64,000 nucleotides of DNA from Fodinicurvata fenggangensis DSM 21160 (GTDB taxonomy: Bacteria > Pseudomonadota > Alphaproteobacteria > Kiloniellales > DSM-21159): the NCBI RefSeq assembly GCF_000686045.1, contig NZ_JMLV01000007.1:107683-171682 (forward strand). The letters run 5' to 3'. Position 1 is the stretch's first letter. Every line of letters begins with the position of its first letter. The translations under genes were made by a program, and so were the position numbers. Of this stretch, positions 9,072 to 16,163 are shown piece by piece. The notes beneath the pieces were generated by a model, which was given only the letters and a program-made list of their open reading frames with translations, was not told the DNA's origin and did no database searches.

Positions 9072-9095
9072 AGGTTCCAGTGCATGGAAGGTCAA
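9072..9095 (-). promoter_or_regulatory. CueR/MerR-type copper-responsive operator-promoter
   Basis: Read on the minus strand, TTGACCTTCCATGCACTGGA followed by ACCT closely resembles the CueR operators of copA and cueO: a TTGACC -35 element merged into an imperfect ACCTTCC/GGAACCT dyad. It points at the Met-rich gene starting at 8905. The -10 box is weak (CACATT about 19 bp downstream), as usual for MerR-family promoters with long spacers. No cueR gene is in the window. Confidence 0.6.
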
Positions 9096-9166
9096 GCGAT
9101 TGATGGCTTCATGGGGCAGTTAAGCATTCCCCCGCTCAGACAGAACGCAGATAGGAACAAGACCCC

Positions 9167-10108
9167 TTATCTAGTTGCATTTGCTACGCCTCCCAAGGCA
9201 CACTGACAGGGATGCACAGACCGCCTCTCCGCGCCCCGCGACATTTCGCGCGTGAGCCAGAAGCCGGCCCCGAGCAGGAGCGCACCGCCATAGATCATCC
9301 CCTGCGCCGGCACCTCGGCGAAGATCAGGAAGCCGAGTGTCGTGGCGACAACCGGCGAGACGATGATGTCGACCAGCGCATAGACATTGGCATCGAGCGT
9401 TTTCAGAACGATGGAGATGCCGAAATAGGCGAAACCGGTCGACACAATGCCGAGTGCCGCCGCCCAGAGCATCACCGGCAGCTCCATCCCCAACGCATCA
9501 TAGGCAATCGTCGCCGTGAGCGCGCCGGGGCCCACCAGAACGAGCGCCGGCATGAGAATCAGGGCCGCGACCAGCATCGACCAGGCGATGTCGTTACCGG
9601 CCTCGCTCTTCCCCTCATAACGCATGTAGGTGACCATCGCGGCATAGATTGCGCCATCTCCAAGCGCCACGAGATTGCCGAGCATGTGACCACCTTCCAG
9701 TGGCTTGGCGAGCACAATGCCAATCATGGCGATGGCGAAGATCACGATATAGCTTTTCCGCGCCTTCTCGCCGAGAAAAAGTGCGGAAAAGATGAAGACG
9801 AAGAAGGGTGCGATGCTCCAGAAGATCACGGCGTTGGCAATGGGAACCAGCGTCATGGCGTAGTTGAAAACGCTTATCTGCGCAGCAATCAGAGCCCCTA
9901 TGATGATCGTGTCCTTCAGATTGCCCCGGGGAAACCGCAACGACTGGCCGGTCGCCACGGGCATGACGGCCATCAGAAAGGCCGCTGCAAAGGCAAGGGC
10001 GTAGAAATTGAGCGTCTGGATCGGGATCAGCCTGTCCGTAAGCTTCACGAAGACACCAATCGTGGCCTCCGACAGCGTGATGAGCAAAAGCAGGAGAAGA
10101 GTCTTCAT
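9167..10108 (-). CDS. EamA-family (DMT) transporter
   Basis: A 313-residue inner-membrane protein with ten predicted helices in two EamA repeats. The conserved repeat ends are visible (FFVFIFSALFLGEKARKSY and SPVVATTLGFLIFAEVPAQG). Drug/metabolite exporters of this family move small metabolites; the substrate cannot be told from sequence. Its start overlaps the end of the CDF gene by 4 bp (ATGA type), so the two are co-translated. That links it to the metal cluster. The Arg/Ser-rich tail after the last helix is unremarkable. Confidence 0.87.
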   Translation of the reverse strand: MKTLLLLLLITLSEATIGVFVKLTDRLIPIQTLNFYALAFAAAFLMAVMPVATGQSLRFPRGNLKDTIIIGALIAAQISVFNYAMTLVPIANAVIFWSIAPFFVFIFSALFLGEKARKSYIVIFAIAMIGIVLAKPLEGGHMLGNLVALGDGAIYAAMVTYMRYEGKSEAGNDIAWSMLVAALILMPALVLVGPGALTATIAYDALGMELPVMLWAAALGIVSTGFAYFGISIVLKTLDANVYALVDIIVSPVVATTLGFLIFAEVPAQGMIYGGALLLGAGFWLTREMSRGAERRSVHPCQCALGGVANATR

Positions 10109-11040
10109 TCCTGACTTCCCTGCGGTGCGGGCCGCGTCACATCAATGGCCTCGGCGCCCGATTCATCCAGGCAGGCGCTTTCCACCTGCAGGGTAACGAA
10201 AAAGAATCCGAAGCGTTTCTTCACCATCCCATGCGCCTCTTTCAGGATCGCCTGGCTGTCCACGCCATCCGCCACCCGCAAATGGCCTGAGAAGACATAG
10301 CGGCCACTGGTCAGGGCCCAGGCGTGCACGTGATGCACGTCCTTCACGCCCTCCAGCGCATTGAGCGCGTCCGAGACCTCCGACAGGCTTATATCCGCCG
10401 GCGTGCCCTCCATCAGCAGATGCGCGGAATCCCGCAGAACGCCCCAGCTCGCCCAGAGCAGAACGAAGCCGAAGCCCATGCCCAGGAGCGGGTCGATCAA
10501 GAGGAAACCGGTAAAGTGGATCACCAGCGCGGTGATGATGATCAACAGGCTGCCTATGAAGGTCTGGATGATGTGCCAGAGCGCGCCCTTCACGTTCAGG
10601 TCACTCTGGCTCTGCTTCCAGATCAGCGCCAGCGAGATCACCTCGGTCACGATGCCGCCGGCCGCTGCCAGCAGCATCGGCGTGGGCGGCAGTTCGATTG
10701 GCTGGGCCAACCGCATCGCGCCCATGACGATGACCACCAGCGCCATTGCCAGGAGGAACCCGCCATTGACAAGCGCCCCCAGAAGCTCCGCCCGGTACCA
10801 GCCGAAACTGCGATCCTCGTCCGCCGGCCGCCGCGCCAGCCGCGCGGCAAAAATCGCTACCAGCACGCCGCCCACCGCCGAGAAGGTATGGAAGGCATCC
10901 GAGATCACGGCGATCGAACCGGTCCAGAGTCCGATGCCCATCTCGATGAAGAAATAGATACCTGTCAGCCAGGCGGAGATCGCCATTCCGCGCCCGCTCG
11001 AGGGCATGTGACCTGCATGCCCGCCATGTGCCTGTGCCAT
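10105..11040 (-). CDS. Cation diffusion facilitator (CDF) family protein with altered metal site
   Basis: A 311-residue CDF protein: N-terminal HGGHAGHM, six transmembrane helices and a cytoplasmic ferredoxin-like domain (LNALEGVKDVHHVHAWALTSG). In classical zinc CDFs, helices 2 and 5 each carry HxxxD. Here helix 2 reads SDAFHTFSA and helix 5 reads WHIIQT. Both histidines remain but both aspartates are replaced (A and T), so the transported ion may not be zinc. The ATG at 11040 is chosen over a GTG at 11049 because AGGGTGAG is well spaced. Overlaps the downstream EamA gene by 4 bp. Confidence 0.85.
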   Translation of the reverse strand: MAQAHGGHAGHMPSSGRGMAISAWLTGIYFFIEMGIGLWTGSIAVISDAFHTFSAVGGVLVAIFAARLARRPADEDRSFGWYRAELLGALVNGGFLLAMALVVIVMGAMRLAQPIELPPTPMLLAAAGGIVTEVISLALIWKQSQSDLNVKGALWHIIQTFIGSLLIIITALVIHFTGFLLIDPLLGMGFGFVLLWASWGVLRDSAHLLMEGTPADISLSEVSDALNALEGVKDVHHVHAWALTSGRYVFSGHLRVADGVDSQAILKEAHGMVKKRFGFFFVTLQVESACLDESGAEAIDVTRPAPQGSQE

Positions 11041-11116
11041 TTGTCTCACCCTTGAGTCTTCGGAATCTTCAGCCGAGCCGAAGGGGCAGGACGCGCCCCT
11101 CCGGCCCGGCAGAACA

Positions 11117-11644
11117 TCAGTGTTTCAGTTCGAAGTCGCCGACCATGCCCGAAGCGTAATGCCCCGGCACGTTGCAGCCGAATTCGAGCGTCCCATCCGT
11201 CTCTTCGGGAAAGGTCCAGACGACCTCGCCGCTCTCGCCAGGCTCCAGCAGAATGCTGTTGGCATGCCCATGCATGCCTTCCATCGCCTCCTCATCCAGG
11301 CTTTGCGGTGTCATGATCCCCTGTTGCATCATCGCCATCATTTCCTCCTTGTGATCGGCATGCATCTCGGGGGTCCCGATGTTGAATTCGTGCACCAGGT
11401 CGCCTGTGTTTCGAAGCTCGAAGCGGATTGTTTCGCCAGCCTGGACCTCCAGGCGTTCCGGTTCGAAGCGGGTGTCGTCCATGACGACCTCGATGCTGCG
11501 CGAGACCTGGGAGGCCTCGCCCGGCGTGCCATGGGGCGCAGCATGGCCGTCGTTGTTGGCGCCGTTGGCAAGCGCGCCTGTCGCGGCGACAGCGAAGGGC
11601 AGCGCTGCCAAGGCAAGGCAGCGCGTATAAATCGTTTTGAACAT
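11117..11644 (-). CDS. Plastocyanin-like cupredoxin, periplasmic
   Basis: A 175-residue exported type-1 copper protein. The signal peptide ends near TGALANGA. The cupredoxin domain runs from about residue 50 (SIEVVMDDTRFEPERLEVQAGETI) to the C-terminus. Copper ligands are evident: His in LVHEFNIG, then Cys, His and Met in CNVPGHYASGM. A Met/His-rich insertion (MHADHKEEMMAMMQQGIM and EAMEGMHGHANS) may add further copper binding. It lies 76 bp upstream of the CDF gene on the same strand, fitting a copper-related operon. Confidence 0.92.
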   Translation of the reverse strand: MFKTIYTRCLALAALPFAVAATGALANGANNDGHAAPHGTPGEASQVSRSIEVVMDDTRFEPERLEVQAGETIRFELRNTGDLVHEFNIGTPEMHADHKEEMMAMMQQGIMTPQSLDEEAMEGMHGHANSILLEPGESGEVVWTFPEETDGTLEFGCNVPGHYASGMVGDFELKH

Positions 11645-11674
11645 GTCTATCCTCGTTCCTGTAACGGGTCGCAG

Positions 11675-11714
11675 ACTCCACCCGAAACCGTCCTCACCGG
11701 ACCGCAGGTGGAGT
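11675..11714. repeat. Inverted repeat ACTCCACC ... GGTGGAGT
   Basis: Perfect 8-bp arms (11675-11682 and 11707-11714) separated by 24 bp, between the His-rich secreted protein gene and the cupredoxin gene. It could be a terminator-like hairpin or an operator. No T-tract follows on either strand, so neither role is clear. Confidence 0.35.
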
Positions 11715-11736
11715 GTCGATGAGAACTTCCGCTCTC

Positions 11737-12117
11737 TCAGGAACGTGGCGGCGGTATCTCCACCTCCAGGAATCCGCCTATCGCCAGGTGCTCGTCAAAT
11801 GGGGCCAGCACGAGCAGCAGGTTAAAGTCAGGCACCGCGGACCAGCTGTCCTGCCCCATCTGGAAAGAGGTACAGTGCCCGGCCGTCGTCTTGCAGCCAC
11901 CGGGCTGGTCATGGGAATGCCCGTCATCCTCGGAGTCCATAGCCCTGGGATACGCCCTATCACCCGACTCCATCTTGCCATCAGCGGCCCCATGGACATG
12001 ATCCGATTCGGCGGCTGTCGGGTTTTTCTCCGGCAGAGCATTGGCGACAGCGCCGGACAGCCCGAAGGCAAGGGCCAGCAACAGGAGTGCGGAAAAGCGG
12101 GTGAGCCGTGCCATCAT
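11737..12117 (-). CDS. Small secreted His/Asp-rich protein, putative metal-related
   Basis: About 126 residues. A signal peptide (ARLTRFSALLLLALAFGLSG) precedes a polar segment with ESDHVHGAADGKM, EDDGHSHDQPGGCKT and a Cys/His pair CKTTAGHC. The C-terminus EVEIPPPRS recalls the proline-rich ends of small CopL/DUF2946-type proteins, but I cannot assign the family. Start at 12117 (two adjacent ATGs) is preceded by GGGACGG; the frame extends to 12138. Its position just upstream of the cupredoxin gene supports a role with copper. Confidence 0.6.
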   Translation of the reverse strand: MMARLTRFSALLLLALAFGLSGAVANALPEKNPTAAESDHVHGAADGKMESGDRAYPRAMDSEDDGHSHDQPGGCKTTAGHCTSFQMGQDSWSAVPDFNLLLVLAPFDEHLAIGGFLEVEIPPPRS

Positions 12118-12161
12118 GACCGTCCCATAAAAGCGCATTTCCCAGGGAAGAGTCCAGACGT

Positions 12162-12572
12162 TCAGTCCCGGACGATATAGTAGTCCAGGCTGTTGTTCTG
12201 CATGACCTCGATGGTGTGCGTGCTGACGCCCCGCGAATGATGCGCCTCCACGTAATACCAGCCGGACGGCAGGCTCATCCTGGGATTGGCGCCCCTTCTC
12301 TGTTTGACCAGGTAGCTGTGGTTCCCGCCGGCGCCCTCGTGATGATAGATGCGCCAGTCGATGTTCTCACCGACACGCCGCATGCTCGAGCTGTCCGTCA
12401 GCAGGGCCAGGGAGATATTCCCCGAGCCGCTGCGCGAACGGGCATAGCGGCGGCTGGGCAAGTCGCGGCCGGAGCCGCAGCCGGCCAGACCACCGGTCAG
12501 CGCCAGGAGGCCGAGCCCGGCCAGCGCCTTCCGGCGGGTCAGGAATGACGTCTGGGAATGCGATTCAGGCAT
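12162..12572 (-). CDS. Putative lipoprotein
   Basis: 136 residues. A twin-arginine-like n-region (LTRRKALAGLGLLALTGG) leads to a lipobox LAGC at about residues 29-32, so an exported, lipid-anchored protein is expected. The mature part is basic/Ser-rich at first, then carries a compact domain with DWRIYHHEGAGGNHSYLV and SGWYYVEAHHSRGVSTHTIEV. No known family recognised. Last gene of the minus-strand metal run. Confidence 0.68.
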   Translation of the reverse strand: MPESHSQTSFLTRRKALAGLGLLALTGGLAGCGSGRDLPSRRYARSRSGSGNISLALLTDSSSMRRVGENIDWRIYHHEGAGGNHSYLVKQRRGANPRMSLPSGWYYVEAHHSRGVSTHTIEVMQNNSLDYYIVRD

Positions 12573-12776
12573 GGGAAGAATCCAGTCAGGCTTTTGCGCG
12601 AATCCAGATCATAAAGCAGCCGAATCGCAAATTCATCAAGAATTGTCATATCCTGTGACCGAATCTTCATACGATGCATGCAGAAATGGCGCATTTGGCG
12701 CTTTCCTTGCCAACGCCCAAGGACCAGAGATCGATCCCCTGTGTTAGCAGAAAGCGCAATCCATGATAGTCATGCC

Positions 12777-12797
12777 TGTGCCTTCGAAGAAGGCACA
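12777..12797 (+). repeat. Perfect hairpin in the 5' region of the RibD-like gene
   Basis: TGTGCCTTC-GAA-GAAGGCACA has 9-bp perfect arms and a 3-nt loop, 37 bp upstream of the ATG at 12834. No U-tract follows, so it is more likely an operator or mRNA structure than a terminator. The 261-bp gap 12573-12833 holds nothing else I can name. Confidence 0.45.
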
Positions 12798-12833
12798 TGA
12801 CAACTGGTGCCACCCGCAGCCGAAGAAACACTC

Positions 12834-13505
12834 ATGAGACAGGTCATCGCCATCACCCACGTCACGCTCGACGGTATCATGCAGGCGCCTGGAGGACCGG
12901 AGGAGGATCCGACTGGAGACTTCAGGCAAGGCGGCTGGATTGCACCCTTCTTTGATGAAGCCCTGGACGAGGCCCTGGGTGAAATCATGTCCGGGGAATT
13001 CGACCTGCTCCTGGGGCGCCGCACCTACGAAATATTCGCGGCCTACTGGCCCTATGCCGGCGACCATCCCATCGCGCGGGCCTTCAACAAGGCGGCGAAA
13101 TACGTCATCACGAACAGCCTAGACAGCTTCGATTGGGTGAACACGCACCCCCTGCGCGGTGATGCCGTTGAGAATATCCGCAAGCTGAAGGCCACCGACG
13201 GGCCCGCATTGCACGTCTGGGGCAGCAGCGAACTGCTTCAGGCACTGATCGCCGCAGATCTGGTCGACGAGTTCCACATCTGGATCTTCCCGCTGGTCCT
13301 CGGCAAGGGCAAGCGGCTGTTCGAAAATGGCGTACCGCCGCGTGGCCTGACCCTGGTCGAGTCACGCAGCGCACCCAAGGGCGTCCTCCTCAATACCTAC
13401 CGTCCGGCCGGACCTCTCCCGGAAGCATCGCTTGCTCCTGACACTCCATCCGAAGCCGAGCTGGCACGCCGCAGGAAGCTGGCCGCCGAGGAAGGTCAGG
13501 GCTGA
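12834..13505 (+). CDS. Dihydrofolate reductase / RibD C-terminal-like oxidoreductase
   Basis: A 223-residue member of the bacterial bifunctional deaminase-reductase C-terminal fold (DHFR-like). The start VIAITHVTLDGIMQAPGGPEED and the block LLLGRRTYEIFAAYWP are characteristic, as are WGSSELLQALIAADLVDEF and FPLVLGKGKRLFE. Such stand-alone proteins are presumed NAD(P)H-dependent reductases of unknown substrate. About 35 residues of charged tail follow the domain. The ATG at 12834 is preferred because conserved sequence begins there. Confidence 0.88.
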   Translation: MRQVIAITHVTLDGIMQAPGGPEEDPTGDFRQGGWIAPFFDEALDEALGEIMSGEFDLLLGRRTYEIFAAYWPYAGDHPIARAFNKAAKYVITNSLDSFDWVNTHPLRGDAVENIRKLKATDGPALHVWGSSELLQALIAADLVDEFHIWIFPLVLGKGKRLFENGVPPRGLTLVESRSAPKGVLLNTYRPAGPLPEASLAPDTPSEAELARRRKLAAEEGQG

Positions 13506-13540
13506 TCTTGGCGTTGGACAGCTGGACCGAAGAAGACTAC

Positions 13541-13559
13541 AGTATTATCAGGTAATACT
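13541..13559. promoter_or_regulatory. Palindromic operator of a toxin-antitoxin operon
   Basis: AGTATTATCAGGTAATACT is a perfect 7-bp inverted repeat (AGTATTA/TAATACT) with a 5-bp centre, 20 bp upstream of the antitoxin ATG. Ribbon-helix-helix antitoxins usually autorepress through such sites. Confidence 0.65.
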
Positions 13560-13578
13560 TGGTGATAAGAGCCCACTG

Positions 13579-13851
13579 ATGGCAACGTCCCTCAAGATTG
13601 ATGACGCGCTGAAAAGCCGTATCCAGAACCTCGCCAGCCAGCGTCGCCGCTCGGCGCATTGGCTTATGCTGGATGCGATCCAGCAGTATGTCGAGCGCGA
13701 GGAGGCGCGCGAGAGCTTCAAGCAGGAAGCTCTCTCGTCCTGGGAGGCTTATCAGGAGACGGGGCGGCATCTGACGGGCGAGGAAGTTCGCACCTGGCTG
13801 AACACCTGGGACAGCGACGATGAAAAGGCGCCGCCCGAGTGCCACGAGTAA
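13579..13851 (+). CDS. Ribbon-helix-helix (CopG-type) antitoxin
   Basis: A 90-residue protein. The N-terminal MATSLKIDDALKSRIQNLAS followed by RRRSAHWLMLDAIQQYVE is a CopG/MetJ-type DNA-binding motif. The C-terminal acidic half (EEVRTWLNTWDSDDEKAP) would bind and neutralise the toxin. It overlaps the toxin gene by 13 bp, typical of type II toxin-antitoxin operons. The ATG at 13579 lies 20 bp after the palindromic operator, which excludes the longer upstream frame. Confidence 0.88.
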   Translation: MATSLKIDDALKSRIQNLASQRRRSAHWLMLDAIQQYVEREEARESFKQEALSSWEAYQETGRHLTGEEVRTWLNTWDSDDEKAPPECHE

Positions 13852-14132
13852 TCGTCACGGAAGGCGCCGTACAGGGTTTGGAACGCTGTCGGCAGTTCCT
13901 GGCTGCCAAATCCACGACAGCGGCCAGGCGTGCGGGCCAGGCAATCCAGCAGCAATTCCTGCTCCTGGAAACAACACCCAGCATCGGCCGGCCGCTACCT
14001 GATGCACCGGAGTTGCGCGAGTTGGTGATCGCGTTTGGAGACTCCGGTTATGTCGCGCTCTACCGCCACGACCCAGCCGAAGATGCAGTCTACATCCTGG
14101 CCTTCCGGCATCAGAAGGAAGCGGGTTACTGA
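13839..14132 (+). CDS. RelE/ParE-family toxin
   Basis: A 97-residue toxin. MPRVIVTEGAVQGLERCRQF and the C-terminal YVALYRHDPAEDAVYILAFRHQKEAGY match the ParE/RelE fold, whose members either cleave mRNA on the ribosome or poison gyrase. The R-H-Q-x-E ending is typical. The GTG start at 13839 lies inside the antitoxin gene. Intact, so the module may be functional. Which target applies cannot be decided from sequence. Confidence 0.88.
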   Translation: MPRVIVTEGAVQGLERCRQFLAAKSTTAARRAGQAIQQQFLLLETTPSIGRPLPDAPELRELVIAFGDSGYVALYRHDPAEDAVYILAFRHQKEAGY

Positions 14133-14250
14133 CAGCGGGCCTTTCAGCAAGCTGGATCCTTTCAGTGCACCTCACCCTTCCCTTTCCAGGATTTCACCAT
14201 ATTACCGCTGTCACGGCGTAAAAGTTTTTCTTAAAGAGGACTAATAGTTG

Positions 14251-14712
14251 CTATTTCTGCCGCTTACTCTTTCTCTTTCGCTTCTTCTGCGCCTTGGAGA
14301 AATTAATATCCACCTTTTTGAGTTCTCCCGTTTCCTTGATGTTCCAAGGTGGCCGATAACATTCCCGAGAACTCATAGCTTCTAACGTTAATTCTATTCT
14401 ATCCCACCACTGTAATATGTGAGCGGCCTGTAAATAACCTTTGAAGTTCCCCCACTTAGGCGGAAGGTGTATCACCTTGAGTCCCGTGTCGAAAACAGCA
14501 TTTATCTGCGGCTCAAGAATCACAAAATCTTTATCTGCTGTCAGAATGGCGTGGCCGCCTTCATTGGCAAAATTAGTGATCCAATGTACATCGCTACTTC
14601 CACTATCTCCAACCTCATGGATTGAAGTGATTTCCCAGCCGTCACGAATCGCAATATCACGGATTGCAGCTACAATGAACGGGGAGACGTGTTCATCGGC
14701 ACGAATTATCAA
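14251..14712 (-). CDS. PIN-like (DUF5615/VapC45-type) putative toxin
   Basis: 153 residues. The N-terminal MIIRADEHVSPFIVAAIRD and the acidic block AILTADKDFVIL match compact PIN-like RNase domains of the DUF5615/VapC45 group, where the Asp residues bind Mg2+. A highly basic tail (KAQKKRKRKSKRQK) ends the protein. It overlaps the DUF433-containing gene by 4 bp, the classical partner for this fold. AT-rich compared with flanking DNA, suggesting recent arrival. Role as an RNase toxin is by family analogy. Confidence 0.78.
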   Translation of the reverse strand: MIIRADEHVSPFIVAAIRDIAIRDGWEITSIHEVGDSGSSDVHWITNFANEGGHAILTADKDFVILEPQINAVFDTGLKVIHLPPKWGNFKGYLQAAHILQWWDRIELTLEAMSSRECYRPPWNIKETGELKKVDINFSKAQKKRKRKSKRQK

Positions 14713-15398
14713 GCAGCCACCAATTCGTATTCTATTGCCGAAGATACCAACTCTGGAGGCACGTCAAACCATTTTGCAACACGTGCTTTGCTGCCTTCGG
14801 CTTTCCACTGTTGAAACAATGCTGTAGTCGGTACTTTCGTACCTTCTATTGTTGGACGTCCAAAGGCAACATGAGGGTTGATTATTATGCTCGGGAACTC
14901 TGCGGGACGGGGCTTCCACATACGAGCCAGATACGTTTTCGGGTCAAACACAACACCCTTTTCAATCGTCTGCTCTATCGTGTCCCACATTTCGTGCTGA
15001 CCAGTAACCAAATCCCGTGTCGTGCTGTCTCCGTGCTTCTCAGCTACTCGTGCAAATACCTTGCGCCTGTCGGTCACATATTGTGCGCGGGACAAAGCCA
15101 ACGGATGAGTAACCTGCCAGTCTCTGCGAGCATTCTCTGCCGCTGTCCTGATCGTTGCCATTGGAACACCCTGTCCTCGAAATATGGCAATGAACCGCAA
15201 TTCCATGAGGTCAAGAAAACTCACCGTACGTGTGCCCTCAAAGTCACGATCAACAATTGGACCTGACTTGCTATTCGGATACCCGGTAAGCCAACTCCTG
15301 ATCAGTGCAGACTTAACCCCAACAAGGCGTGCCACGTCAGAAATACTGAAGAACCCGGCCAATAATGGGTCTGTCTTATGTGCAAGCCGGACACTCAT
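14709..15398 (-). CDS. DUF433 antitoxin with MerR-like N-terminal HTH
   Basis: 229 residues. Residues about 15-75 (FSISDVARLVGVKSALIRSWL) form a MerR-like winged helix. The C-terminal 65 residues (HVAFGRPTIEGTKVPTTALFQQW) are a DUF433 domain, which is associated with PIN-like toxins. The protein therefore likely represses its own operon and neutralises the downstream PIN-like protein. The ATG at 15398 begins at the natural N-terminus. Lower GC than its neighbours, consistent with horizontal transfer. Confidence 0.82.
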   Translation of the reverse strand: MSVRLAHKTDPLLAGFFSISDVARLVGVKSALIRSWLTGYPNSKSGPIVDRDFEGTRTVSFLDLMELRFIAIFRGQGVPMATIRTAAENARRDWQVTHPLALSRAQYVTDRRKVFARVAEKHGDSTTRDLVTGQHEMWDTIEQTIEKGVVFDPKTYLARMWKPRPAEFPSIIINPHVAFGRPTIEGTKVPTTALFQQWKAEGSKARVAKWFDVPPELVSSAIEYELVAA

Positions 15399-15495
15399 AG
15401 TTTGTCCTTATAAAGCACCTCGCATCTAATGCGATCAGTGCAAATCATATTGAGATGGCGTAATTTGTCCATGTTAACATTAGAACGCTAGTTGA

Positions 15496-15516
15496 GTTCA
15501 TTTATCACTTATGAAC
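15496..15516. repeat. Inverted repeat GTTCAT-N9-ATGAAC upstream of the DUF433/PIN operon
   Basis: Perfect 6-bp arms with a 9-bp spacer in the AT-rich 222-bp gap between the operon and the holin gene, about 100 bp upstream of the antitoxin start. Plausible autoregulatory operator. The rest of 15399-15620 shows no other clear signal. Confidence 0.35.
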
Positions 15517-15620
15517 AACGCTGCCCAGCTTTCTAGCATAGAAACTCATGAACCGACCTAGTTAACGCTAAACAAAATTACGTTTCCAAGGAAATTCCTG
15601 CATAGGCTCCAAGCGGCCCA

Positions 15621-16019
15621 CTACCCCTTCCAGGACTTCACCATCTTCTCGCCGCTGCGGCCGACGACGTAACCGCCGACGCCCAGCGTCAGCAGGTCCC
15701 AGAGGCGCTCGGGCAGCTCCAGGGTCAGGCCCAGGCCTAACAGGACCTGTAGGTAGGGCGCCAGCAGGTAGTTGTTGGCGATCACCGCGGCGATGACCAG
15801 CATCAGCAGCGGCCGCCAGGTGGCCGTCAGGGGATGTTCCGAGCGCGCCTCGGCCAGTACGATCTCGGCACCGGCGCGCTCGATCTCGCCGGCATGGGCC
15901 AGCAGGGCGGCGGTCAGTTCGCGTTCCGCCTCGTTCCGCGCCCCTTTGTCGGGCAGCACGCGGTCCAGCACCTGTCCGAAGACTGGCGCCAACGCCGCAA
16001 TCAGGGCCGGAAAGGCCAT
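15621..16019 (-). CDS. GTA-type holin with 3 transmembrane segments
   Basis: 132 residues. An amphipathic N-terminus (MAFPALIAALAPVFGQVLDRVLP) and a charged helix precede membrane segments around PLLMLVIAAVIANNYLLAPYL and LGVGGYVVGRS. This matches the holin family associated with gene-transfer-agent release (GTA_holin_3TM). It would permeabilise the inner membrane so that the lysozyme at 17503-18099 reaches peptidoglycan. The ATG at 16019 has the strong site GGAGGAGGGAACG. An MFS gene on the other strand separates it from the lysozyme. Confidence 0.85.
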   Translation of the reverse strand: MAFPALIAALAPVFGQVLDRVLPDKGARNEAERELTAALLAHAGEIERAGAEIVLAEARSEHPLTATWRPLLMLVIAAVIANNYLLAPYLQVLLGLGLTLELPERLWDLLTLGVGGYVVGRSGEKMVKSWKG

Positions 16020-16163
16020 CGTTCCCTCCTCCTCATCCCGTCTCAATATTCTTCATGCCAGGCCACGCCGGCCATCCTTGCCGAAGGCAGCAACAGCCTT
16101 GCGTCTTGATTCCGCCGCGCGCGCTGCCGACAATGCCGGGGTCGGCAAGCTGCAGGTCGAGCC

